A DNA stretch of 64,000 bases, from contig JAFISE010000135.1 of assembly GCA_022560025.1 (NCBI GenBank), forward strand, positions 16,782-80,781, given 5' to 3'. The DNA is from Stagonosporopsis chrysanthemi (Eukaryota; Ascomycota; Dothideomycetes; Pleosporales; Didymellaceae). The notes under the pieces are model-generated. The model made no database searches, was not told where the DNA came from, and worked only from the letters and a program-made list of their open reading frames with translations. This document shows positions 32,238 to 42,614 of the stretch, in pieces. Made by a program: the position numbers and the translations under genes. The stretch's first letter is position 1. Every line of letters starts with the position of its first letter.

Positions 32238-33442
32238 TCAAAGAGTGCCGTTGTGCATTGTGGAGGCGACCGCAGACCTGGCTTCGCTCTTGCTGTTTGA
32301 CTCTTTGAGGAACGGAGAAGCTCGAAGAGCATCAGCTTGGGTCTTCCAAAGCGGCGTGGCAAGATCAATAAACTGTGGTCCGAACTCTGCCAGCATCTCG
32401 CGAACTTGATCTTCAGATGCGTGGAGACAAGTCGAGAGCGCTTCATCTGACTGGAACGTTGCCTCCTCCCATTGTTTCTTCCATCTAACAACAGCTGATT
32501 GCATCTCTTCACTCTGCGTATCCACCTCCATTGCCACCATATAGAAAGAAGAAGTGATTGCATGCTTCATTTTTGATTTGAAAAGGCGCACACTTGAGCA
32601 CTTTGTGAACGTGCGGATGACCTCAGCGGTATCGAATGATTCTGGCTTATGCATGACTAGGACCAGTGACCCTTGATTGCGTAAACGCTGAAGTGCGAAG
32701 ACTAACTGGCTCGTGGCTAACCGTAGCCTCTTATGCGACTCATGATGTTCAGCACCAGCATGCGCCCGTCGAGTTGTTGCGCCCGTCGCACCACAGAACA
32801 CAAGGTCGAACGTCTCGTTCTGGAACGGTCTTTTTGAACAGAACTTTGCGATGTCCGGATATTGAGTCGGTATGGATGTTGTTGGCCGTCCCATCTCGTT
32901 TGCTAGCATCGTGATATCGGCGAATTCTACACGAATATTCAAATCGTCTCTCCATCTTGGCAGCATAATTTGCAGACCTCCCATCTTTGATGGCAATGTG
33001 ATGCCCCGTATCCTGGCGTCGCGATGTCTACGAAGCACATTGTGAGTGAACCCACCCGGGGCCATACCGATATCCAGGACTCTTGGGGACTGACTCCCAT
33101 CAGCTGCTGCGAGTGTAATGACTGATGTGTTCTCATCCATCTCCTGTCCAATCTTACATGTCATGTCGAAGAAGCCTTGCAATTGCTTGTGTGTTTTGTT
33201 GGCGTTGTCGGATTGTGCACGACGAGCTTGGAAGAATCGATCGCCCTTGGAGGTATTCCAACTCTAACGGTACGTAAGTAAAGGTCTCGATATCTTTTTT
33301 TCTTCAATACCTTCAATCGGAGATCAGCCAGTTCCTTGAAAATCTGACTTTTTTCTGCTAGATACTGTGCGATGATCGCCGACACAGAGGTTTGCTCAGG
33401 TGGCAAGGTGCTGCGCATCATCTCCTCTAGGTCTGGATTCAT
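32238..33442 (-). CDS. FtsJ-like (Rossmann) RNA methyltransferase-family protein
   Basis: Exons 33442-33311 and 33263-32238 (47-nt intron) encode 385 residues. The segment VLDIGMAPGGFTHNVLRRH is the SAM-binding motif I of FtsJ-type methyltransferases; ADITMLA corresponds to the acidic loop, FDLVFCGA to motif IV, and SLVLVMHKPES to the strand carrying the catalytic lysine region. The N-terminal ~100 residues are helical. Members of this fungal family are annotated as FtsJ-like but rarely characterised. The K-D-K-E tetrad cannot be confirmed by eye: the motif IV aspartate is followed by Leu-Val-Phe-Cys-Gly rather than the usual D-(G)-x-P, so activity is uncertain. Confidence 0.78.
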
Positions 33443-33982
33443 GACTGGAGCGTTGCTGAATTGAAGTTTGGAAAACTAAATGGGAAACACCTAGCGTTCG
33501 AGGCCGGAGAAAGGTTATCAAAGGATGACAGAAGGATGGAAGCAGCAATTCCACGGTATCTTGGGTGATGTGCTTCGAACAACGTTGTCGTGAGGGCCCC
33601 GTGTTCACGTGTAGGGGTTTACGTCCAGCTGCAGGGTATGCAGGAGACTGTACGACGTGAGGATCCCACGCCAAGAGACTGCGTACAACGCAGGCATGAA
33701 GAACGCTTCCCTGACGTGAACAGATTGAGACCAGTCAAATTAGCCTGATACAGCTGAAATCCATGTCAGTGCTCTATAGAGGGGAGTCGTTGACGGCGAG
33801 GAGCCTCCTGTACATGCGAAAGTGAAGAACAGATAGACTCGCAAGTTTTTGCGATACCAGAGCTTGTTGAGTAACATGCCGTGTGATCCCTGCGCAAGGA
33901 TGTGTTTCTCAGTATCCCAGCGGCTAGCGGTTCAAGAGCTATGCAAGTAAAGTCGCTTATACCACAAACTGCCCCAACAATG
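33443..33982. other. Intergenic
   Basis: No supported gene. Some sequence may be a 3' extension of the F-box gene. Confidence 0.35.
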
Positions 33983-34564
33983 TCACTGGCAAGCAGTGCA
34001 AATCTTCTGGGTAACTCGGGCATCACAACCGATTTCCGCGCGTTTGAAACCACCACACTTTCGACAAACAAAACCGTAACCTCCAAACACGCCTCCTAAT
34101 TGGAATGAAACACCTCGCTGATATCTTCCGTGGGTGAGTCCGCATGGGATACAGAAGCACCCGGCTTTGTCTGCTATAGTACCTTCTCCAAGTTTTCCGC
34201 GTTGGCCCTTCATCATAGTATTCGAAAATTGACTAGTACAGCGGATCTTCAGGCAAATGTGGCAGGCAAAGTAATCCAACTTGCACATTGGCTGCTTGGA
34301 TAGTGCCGACCCAAATTGTGCCGCGTTATATTCGGGCCAAAGCTCTATCTCCAGAAGGTCCGATATGTTGTAGACTCTTGTTGTCGGCTGAATCGCGTTG
34401 GTCTGCTCACGGAAGAGCTCATCCGTAGCACAGTAGGGGTTCTCGACTCTGATTCGGAGGTCGCGACAAGTCAGTCGCAGCGCGAGACGCGACGCGTGAG
34501 TCAATGAGCCCTGTATATTCAGCAAGGACTCCGTAGGTAAGTCGAGCAAGGTCTGCGCCGTCAT
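33983..34564 (-). CDS. F-box protein with cysteine-rich C-terminus
   Basis: The 193-residue frame starts MTAQTLLDLPTESLLNIQ, followed by ASRLALRLTCRDLR: a typical fungal F-box (LP-x-E-x-L...L-x-x-T-C-R-x-L). After ~90 residues come several CxxC pairs (CHICLKIRC, CIPCGLTHG, CRKCGGFKR, CTAC), as in a widespread fungal F-box/Cys-rich family. F-box proteins link substrates to the SCF ubiquitin ligase through Skp1. No intron is needed. It ends with a CxxC directly before the stop, so the finger is complete or slightly truncated. Confidence 0.7.
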   Translation of the reverse strand: MTAQTLLDLPTESLLNIQGSLTHASRLALRLTCRDLRIRVENPYCATDELFREQTNAIQPTTRVYNISDLLEIELWPEYNAAQFGSALSKQPMCKLDYFACHICLKIRCTSQFSNTMMKGQRGKLGEGTIADKAGCFCIPCGLTHGRYQRGVSFQLGGVFGGYGFVCRKCGGFKRAEIGCDARVTQKICTACQ

Positions 34565-36188
34565 GGCAAGTAGAAATATTCAGACTGTTTGTTTGGTGAA
34601 TGTGGTAGAAAGAGGTCAATCGTCCGGGGATGGACCAGAACATCGTACTGTCGGAGGTACCACTGGCACCTGGACCTCAAGTTTTCACAATGGATCTCGA
34701 GGACGATTGCTAATTGCTGGTCAGAAGACGTCTCGATGACATTCTGAACTATATTACTCAAGTCTAAGGACTGATCTAGACTTTGATCGAAATGGCGATA
34801 GAGAACGTGGTCGCTCAGGCATTCGTGTCTTGATGCAAGGTAGGTTGGACGAGAGGAGAGCCTCCGGACCCACTGACCGGCTTACACGATCTGGCCTTTG
34901 CATTGGATTAACAAGGGCGGAGCAAAAACAGGTGGCATGTGAGGCGAAGGAAGTATTATCTGCGCAGGGCCGCAAGCACCAGCACCACGGCATCACATTA
35001 CGCCTGTTCTGCAAGGAGAGACGCTTGCGAGTTCAAGCTAGCTTGATATGCAGGTACCGGTAGATACCGCCTAGCAACGTGTTTGGTGACGAAGACCCCG
35101 TCCTACACTACTCTCAATGCGGATTCTAACCCAAATGGGTAGTTGCAGTGTACCTTCACTGGAGTTACAGCTTTAGTTTTGTTAGTAACAATAACTACAG
35201 GACACCAGCGTATTTTTAGTCACAACATACGCTAGAATACTATTTAGTTGTATACTAGAATTCTATTTTAGAGTCTGTTTAAGCAAAAACGTAGATAACG
35301 CTCTTATAACACTAACCTAAATAGTAGTTGCCGTGGGCCAAAATCGCGTGCATGCAACGCGAGCTAGGTACCGATTTTCCCCTGTTGTAGTCTAGTGTGG
35401 CGCCACCCCATGACTCATGTGCTTCAGGCTTAGCGTAGGTTCTCAGAAATATTATCTGTTCGCAAAGCCTGGTTCCCTAAAAAGCAATCATTCCTGCAGC
35501 GCGTAAAAAGTTATGCCAGAAGCGTAGAGATGGCGCCAGATCAAGGCTTGTCAACGACAGCGTCTGTCGCTGATCATAAGCGCTGCCGTCAAGATAGACT
35601 TGAAGATTCATCACGAACACCAGTCAAGTAGGCAAGGTGGTGATTCGAGTGGCACTTGTTGCCTGTTCAGCGCTGCATTGCGTTCATCGGGTGAAAGCCT
35701 ATGCCGTGGTCTAAAGACTGATACGCCCACCTACTGCAGACATTAACCTATTCTGTTCTTGCCTAGGACTTATTGCCCTTTATTCACTCTATCAAGAGTT
35801 CCAGCAGCGTTGAGGAGACTGTTAGCGTATTTGATGAGTTTCCGCTCACCTCGCAAGAAGTGCCGAGGTGCGCGATCCTAAGGCATCTTTCAGCCGGCTA
35901 CCGTCTTCACACATGAACTCGGAGAATCACACTCAAAATCCAGTCAAAATTCCACAGAAAAAAATTTATCGCTTTCCTTAAGAAGATGGGCAGACCACTA
36001 CACAAGGATTGTAATGGTGTGGCACATAGGTACAATTCGCCATCTTTCTTGAAGCCACCCCGTTCCTCTCCTGATATGCTAAACTGGTGTTTTCATGTTC
36101 TTCGCCGACTGTCTGATAGTGACAGATAAAAATATGAAGGGTGTCTCCAAACACTAGCAACCTGTGTAGTTGCGTCTAGACAGAATGG
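34565..36188. other. Gene-poor, partly AT-rich intergenic block
   Basis: No supported gene. Around 35150-35320 the sequence becomes TA-rich like mildly RIP-mutated repeat DNA, but no identifiable element remains. Opposing frames at 34754-35063 lack motifs. Confidence 0.4.
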
Positions 36189-36830
36189 TTACTCCTGGTT
36201 CTGCTCCTGGTCAATTGCATCCTCTGCATTGCGGTAAATTTCCATTGTTGCAAGAGCGTCCTCTACACTAGAGACCTGACCCTGCTTGATCGAACGACCC
36301 AGCACCTGCTGAGCCAAAACTTTGAGACTTGGTCCCTGATGGGCGCCACGGTTGGCATACTTTTGGTGTCCACTGTACTTCTGTGTATCGCGGATTTTCA
36401 TCTGGAAGGCGATCGAGGGTGTACATTGAAGGGTACGCCGAAGCCGTGAGATACGAGCTTGCAGATCCATCGAGATAGCTCTGATGTCCTTTTCTATGTC
36501 GTGGCCAATCACGATGCGGTCGTGGAGTAGCTCAATCAGTTGGGCTTGGATTTCAGAGAATGGCTGCGCTCCGCGTTGCGGGTCGATATCACTCCAGTCG
36601 ATCCCTGAGTACTCTCGATGTGTGTTGATGACTCTGACTGGTTCAGGGTAGCATACGAAAGTGTCGAAGACAGTTTGACCCTCATAATTCACGATGGAAA
36701 CACGCCCGAGGACCTGGCCGATGTTGGTCTGCATCATCTCGCAATCGATTGCGATCTTTGTGGTGAGCGCATCAGGACAAAATGTCGTAGCGGTACTCTT
36801 TGACACAAGGTTCATGTCGTTGTTCAGCAT
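36189..36830 (-). CDS. REX4-like DEDD exonuclease lacking its catalytic histidine
   Basis: The frame gives 213 residues from ATG 36830. ExoI is AIDCEMMQ (Asp and Glu present), ExoII is VIGHDIEKDIRAI (Asp present), and ExoIII reads QVSSVEDALATM, where the family norm is HSSVEDA: the histidine that defines DEDDh enzymes is valine here, while the aspartate is kept. IRDTQKY and SLKVLAQQVLG are the usual REX4 (rRNA-processing 3'-5' exonuclease) landmarks. The usual basic and zinc-finger N-terminus is absent; the frame is open to about 36943, where a TTACAG acceptor may join an upstream exon that I could not fix. Either a degenerate, possibly inactive paralogue or a recent pseudogene. Confidence 0.72.
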   Translation of the reverse strand: MLNNDMNLVSKSTATTFCPDALTTKIAIDCEMMQTNIGQVLGRVSIVNYEGQTVFDTFVCYPEPVRVINTHREYSGIDWSDIDPQRGAQPFSEIQAQLIELLHDRIVIGHDIEKDIRAISMDLQARISRLRRTLQCTPSIAFQMKIRDTQKYSGHQKYANRGAHQGPSLKVLAQQVLGRSIKQGQVSSVEDALATMEIYRNAEDAIDQEQNQE

Positions 36831-38942
36831 GGCGAAACGAAAGAAGCCAGTAGTTTGATCGGTTTTCCGTAGGCTGTTAGTTTTGTCGGGCGCCAATTTC
36901 CATGTTTCAGTATGGACAGCTATATCGCCTTGGGCAACACATCTGTAATGGAATGAACACCTTCACAGATGAGTGAGTCACAAAGTCTCACGGCTGTCAA
37001 TGTTGTGCAAGCCGCAAGGAAGCAAAATATGCATACTTGTGCGACTCAAACTCGAATCTCAACGTAATTTTCACACGCACATCAGAAGACCTTACATGAG
37101 TTGCGGCTAGTCAGAGTCTAGCACATGCGACCTTGTCTTTCAGTTTGGTCGATGATTTATGGCATGGCGTGTATGTAAGACACTTGAGTGCACCGCAGAA
37201 TAGCCATAAATGCTTTTGCGTATCGTCAGCAACTGCACGCTAGGAATGTCAGCTAAGCTTCTGACGCTTTTGTTTAGATGTTACTACTGACAGTATGTCT
37301 TTCTCAGTGACGCCAGTGCTAACTGTCAGCACTTTCTTCGAACGCTTCTCTGTATGTCACGCTTTTCCCTGATCGTCGTGGCTAGATACCATAGCTGTCA
37401 GGCCGCTATTACGGTACTGTACATGTCGCAGTGAGTGCAAGCAGTGCGGGAAGATTTGAGGATTGAACTGAGGTTGTATTGTGTGAAGCTACGAACAGTA
37501 TGTATACATGGGTAGCTGTAAACAACGCTAGTGCAGGATAGGGAGCTGCATCTCAACAAAAGTGAGGCGCAGGTTGCCCATGAGGCAAGGGAGACTCCAA
37601 ATCGTGATAGTACAGCATGATGATAGCGCGAATGCAAATTAAGATTCAGTGCGGCAGTGCAGTGCGTCTTGTAAACAATAACGCGGTAGTCATTGAGAGA
37701 GCAGATCGCATCAAGTGCTGCTTTTTCCACATATGTTCTTTCGCGATGCAAAGCGTCAAGGGATTGTCGGTACCGTATACTAGAACTGGACACCACGTAT
37801 CGCGTTCTGCAGAGTGCGACGTCTATTCTGCTGAAATCACAGTGCAACTCGAAAAGCACCGATGCTGCAGAGGTCTTTCTCCCGCCTGTCGCTAGCTTCT
37901 TCGTTTTCAACCGCCTTTGCTCGTCTCCCCAATCTTCTGCTATCTGCTGTGACAATCCCAACCATCTACTCACACTGAGGCTGATGATGGTCAAACACAG
38001 ACTTCATTACAAGGTGTGATTAGCTTCCCGGCAGACGGTGAGAGCTGAGAAAGGCAGACAGGCAAGTTGCGACAGCAGCAAATGAATCTTGTCTCTGGCA
38101 TACCTCACTGAAGGCCCACGCCACAGGATGATAGATTCCACGGTTCTGCTCATGAGACGGGCGACCTGGTCATCTCTGCCAAAATCTCACCAACATCTTG
38201 ACTCCTTCGCAACAACGCACATAGTACAGTACAATCGCTTGCAATTGCGGGTTCTGCTCTCTGCAAGTCGCTGGTTTCTTATCCCACGACGTCCCCTGCC
38301 TCGCTCATTGTGCAGCTTTCCTGGAGAGTTTCAGTCGCTAGACACAACAATTATATATTGGAACAGAGAGATATACTGGGCTATTAGCACAACTGGCAGG
38401 TAGCTTTACAGGACGCGGCGCAAGTCCTCGAAAGGCTGTTCAACTAAGACATCAGTTTTGACACGCCACAATCCAAGTTCAAGAATTTTTACTCGTACTT
38501 AAGACTACACGGCCAGTGGGTGTGTGGTATGCGCAAGATCTCGTTTGCGGATTGTCACTGACTTGCACCACCAGGAACATTATAGCATAAACAAAGCCGA
38601 CACCCCCCTTGCACAAATCAAACTTGGCAGTTCGAGTAAATACAAATACAGGCAGGAGGGATGGTACTACATTCTACGCCACAAGACTAGCAAGAGCATA
38701 GATATCTGCATTGTTGCAAAACAACTATTTCAAGAATTCAGCTGGCGCAGAATACTAGATCCGTCCATTTACATCTTGTCTGGCGTATACACAAGGACAA
38801 TGTCTACAACATTGTTCTTTACTGCCTGCTTTAGGGAGGAAGATGGCAGATACGTCGTCCAGGAGGTAGGGCACATTGGCAATCTCAATGATTACATGAG
38901 CGTCAAAGGCAATTATATAAGCTGAGATGTTTGCGATAGTGC
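36831..38942. other. Gene-poor stretch
   Basis: Nothing convincing. Long-looking frames at 37398-37994 (reverse) and 38524-38925 (forward) lack motifs, and the latter has no in-frame ATG for its first 90 codons. Confidence 0.4.
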
Positions 38943-39400
38943 TTACTGTAGTTTTACAGAGATGCAGAAGGGGCTCTGTGACCCTATAGTCTTTCCGAGA
39001 ATGGCGCTGTGCTTAACCCACGATATGGCATGGGAGGGATCAGCCAAGTGGCCAATTGCCGTGCTGCAGGGGGTCCTTGTACTACTATTGAAGGAATGTA
39101 CCCACAATTCATACCTGCGTTGTATTAGTGGGTACCTGCGTAAGATCTTATCAATCCTACTCAAAGTTAGGTTCTCCAATCTCATAAAGTCACTCACACT
39201 CTCTTCTCTAAAAGTATCCAAAGCTTGTCTGATACCTATTATGACGTGCTCACTCAACACCTATTGCCAACCTTCGATCTCGTCTTCTTTTTTCGTGGGT
39301 GCCTCAAATAGGGACACGTCTGTCGCTCCTACGTCAGCCAATTTATCGCGTACTTGCCCGCACATTGTTAGATCATCTCCCACGCTCGAAACAACACTAT
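38943..39400 (-). pseudogene. Unidentified decayed coding fragment
   Basis: One reverse frame stays open for ~150 codons except for a single TAG around 39261. The translation looks protein-like on both sides of it (VRDKLADVGATDVSLFEAP; then SEHVIIGIRQALDTFREESV). The lone stop fits a Gln codon hit by a C-to-T change. No domain recognised and no ATG in frame. Confidence 0.3.
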
Positions 39401-39478
39401 GACCGTCCACTGAACCTTGTACCTAATTACATAGAGTAGACTGCGTGATTTAAATTCTAAGAACACTACTAAAGTACA

Positions 39479-40086
39479 TTAAAGAGTTGAAGAAGAGTTA
39501 CTATCTTCATATTCTTTAGTTGTTAGGAAATGTGCGAAGCGCAGCATTAGATCGTTTAGCGCTTCTTCAATACTCAGGGTTGTCTTCTCTTCTGTTATTG
39601 CCACAGCCATAGCTTCTTTGGGGCTACAGGCGCTGCCACTGAGGAAGCCAGCCAGACACTGTTTGGTCTTTGTTGGGTCGCAGATGGCTACGTTAAGCTC
39701 GCGATCTAGAAGGTTAGACTCAAAGTCGCTCAGGTCCTGCTCAAAGTTTTCCTCAGACAAGCATTCGCTAATTTCGCTGCTGACAGAATTGTGGTCGCTC
39801 TTGATGCTTTCCTCGTCTTCAGCTTCTGTATCACCCTGCCCTCTCGGAGTAGTTCCCGCTGAAGCCCCTTGGCTTCTAGTCCTGTACGGGCTCTCAAAGG
39901 GGTATGTGGACTATACATTGTCTTCCCACACTTGTGCTTTAGCTTTGCTTTCTTTAACGCCCTAACTTCTGCATAATTAACATGCCATTTTGTAAGATGT
40001 GTTAGGTAGTGCAGAAGCTTGACGCCCATGCCGCACAGGATACATATCCACGTTCGGTAGTCTGGAAGACAATGGAAAAAATTCAT
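39479..40086 (-). pseudogene. Zinc-finger N-terminus of a TLH/DUF3505-like gene, frameshifted
   Basis: ATG 40086 opens MNFFHCLPDYRTWICILCGM followed by HYLTHLTKWH, the Cys-x2-Cys...His-x5-His finger of the same family as at 17506 and 58613. A frame change near 39800 links it to an acidic segment (ENFEQDLSDFESNLLDREL) ending at 39479. The rest of the expected long protein is missing. Base composition is only mildly RIP-shifted. Confidence 0.45.
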
Positions 40087-41773
40087 AGTAAGGCGTGATC
40101 TGTTGGTCTACCTTGTGGCAGCAACCCTAAAACTTTCCTGATAAACGCTAATATAAAAAGAAGTGGCTGGTTGCAATTTCCCCTCTGCGTCCGTACTATA
40201 GGCTATTGTATTGCTATGAAGAGATCCTGCGGCAGGCATTGTCTTACAAGAAAGCTGGTACCGTTACGAGCACGCCGGCATGATTCGCAAACCAAGACTA
40301 CGTCTGCGAGGAGTCTGTCTGTGCTGGATTAGTTGGCACAGGTTATATATCCACTTCTGCGCCAGAGAGGATTTTTCTCTTATTCCGCCAGGAATATTCA
40401 CGAGCCACTTCCTGTGTCCCCAGGAGACCAAGTCAGAATTGTTTCCTTCGAAAGTGAAGGATGTTGGAGGTTGGCACATGAAGCTGGAGCGCTTGCGGGG
40501 TCAGCGTGGATTGCTTTGCGCAAGGTTTGCACTACTACAGTACTGTAGTAATGCTCATAGAATCTATAATTTGCTCATCTGAACATATCTTGTTGTACTG
40601 TATGTACCGGATAGACAAGTGTGTCTGATTGCGGTCTCGATCATCTCGAAGATTACCAGTATCTATCTCACCTCCTCTGGGCAACAGCTTCGATGTCGCG
40701 CTGAGCAGACAATCAAGCACGAGCGCGAACGGAACAGGGCGCGTCGCGCAGAGCATTAGTGTAAGCCGAGTGTACCCGCTGACCAACCGCTCTGCGCCAG
40801 GCTGAAGGTTTGCCACATCGTGGCTCCCGCAGCGGGGTTGCTCGGTATCGAACAGCGGCTGTGGGCCTGGAAGAGAACAATACTGCTTACACGAAGTGAT
40901 GACCGGGCACTTTGACATCAAAGCATCAACGAATGCGATTACGTCTAACGATGTCAGCAGTCAGCAGTCACATGTTCTTACATGCGTGTTCGGCTACATA
41001 ATCCTTTCCAATTCCACTTAGTTATCAATCTACCAGGCCCAAGCTCCTAAAGAAATGCTGACACACAGCCTAACCATCTTCCACCCAAAACCAATCTGCA
41101 TCTTCGCCTCCGTCATCCATCCCCCAACCCTAAGATACATGCGCAAATACAAGGAGGACTGAGTCCAATTAACGTCTAGTTCCAAGATATTCAGGTCCCC
41201 GCGTAATTAGCATCACATAGACTGACTCCAGTTATCTTCAGAGGTCAGTCTAGTTACATGCGCGTAACGTAGGCCTAAGCATGTGAATCAGCGCACCGAG
41301 TTGCACGTTGCAGCCCATTTGCAGCCCTGCAACCCGCGTGGTTAATAACGTTAGGGTTTCGTATTTAAGGTTAGGGTAAGGTTTGTGAGGTCGCGACAGC
41401 CTCCGCGACCGTGGGCTTTGGCGCAACAACATTTCGATGGACGAGCTTAAGGATTGTTGCCAAACTGAAGTCAGGGAACTACCAATTGCAACATCTGGCA
41501 AAGTGTAAAAACCACATCGCGATCACGCTCAATTATTGCAGGGAATCTTGCCGTCAGTCAGAATACTTTCTTTTAGGTTTATTTGTATCCTTATGTGTTT
41601 CTCCGTTCACGATTCGCACAACAATAATGCGCGACGTAGGCGTGATAGGGAACATCAGTTTGCTGAAGGTCCACGAGATCAAGTATCGAATATTATTGCA
41701 ATAACAGTATCGTGAACATTATTCTGTTACAAAAGCTTGTATACATCAAAAATATAATAATGCTAACAGTGCG
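40087..41773. other. Intergenic; left flank of the NLR-bearing element
   Basis: No supported gene. The last ~22 bases before 41774, read on the reverse strand from the TA, encode V-R-T-V-S-I-I, matching the dynamin motif that should follow the fragment on the other side of the element; homology then ends. Confidence 0.35.
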
Positions 41774-41775
41774 TA

Positions 41776-42296
41776 ACGTCCCCTGCCCGTAAGCGAGAAA
41801 CGCCCCTCAACGAGATGGATCCACCGTTCACGCCCCTCAGTCAGCCCCACGCGCTTCCAGACACCTGCACTAGGCGTGATCCTCTTCTTTAGCCTTTCCT
41901 CTTTTGAGTCATGCATAGCAACAGGAATAATACAACAGTTGTGGTTGTATCAGCATTTATTTTGCGCGCAGCTTCGAAGACCATCCTACTTTCAAACTCT
42001 GCTCTGTCGCCGCCCTTTAATCTCTTTTTAAGTCTAAAATGCTACAGTAGTAGGCCGAGCCTGGATGCATGTTGGCCAAGGATGCGAAGATGATTAGGCA
42101 TTGATAGTGTGGTCTCCGAGGCTATCTCCGTATTGACAGTATCTGCCCTTGGCGCTGTGCGTTTTGGCAGTCGGCTACAGGGTGCTTATGCAGTAGCGAC
42201 AAGCTCAGCGAAGCTAACAGTATTGTATTCGACGCTATACTCAAAAGGACTACAAGGTGGCGTCTTTCTGGAAGCTTCACTGCACTAGCCACATGA
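41776..42296 (+). repeat. Left inverted terminal repeat
   Basis: The first ~55 bp are the best conserved (GCCCGTAAGCGAGAAACG is shared exactly), and several further blocks match the reverse complement of the right end at the same spacing, for example ATACAACAGTTGTGG, CTCTGCTCTGTCGC and TATCTCCGT. Differences are mostly transitions. Homology stops at GCCACATGA. Confidence 0.75.
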
Positions 42297-42614
42297 TTTC
42301 CTTTGCACAGCCCGATAGAGGACGCTAAACTGGTAGAGGATGGTAATGTTACGACATCAAGCACAGCCGCGCCCTGCTGTCCAGGTCAGAGCTTCAATGA
42401 AAGAGCTGAACAGTCGCTTGCTTGTACGTGCTAGGTGCGACAGTACGAAGTTACGATGCAAACCGTTTTATTTCCAATGCAGCATTTTGCACCCTATATA
42501 CCTGCGGTCGTTCGCATATTGCTAGACAGAATGAATAACAAAAGGAAACTGTCCCCTAGCTTGTGTTTTTAGATAGACAGAGGCGAATGTTTGCAAGATT
42601 AACAAGTTGGCTAA

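Noticed and set aside
38524..38925. A 133-codon forward gene
   Set aside because: No ATG in its first 90 codons, no splice-compatible upstream exon and no motif.
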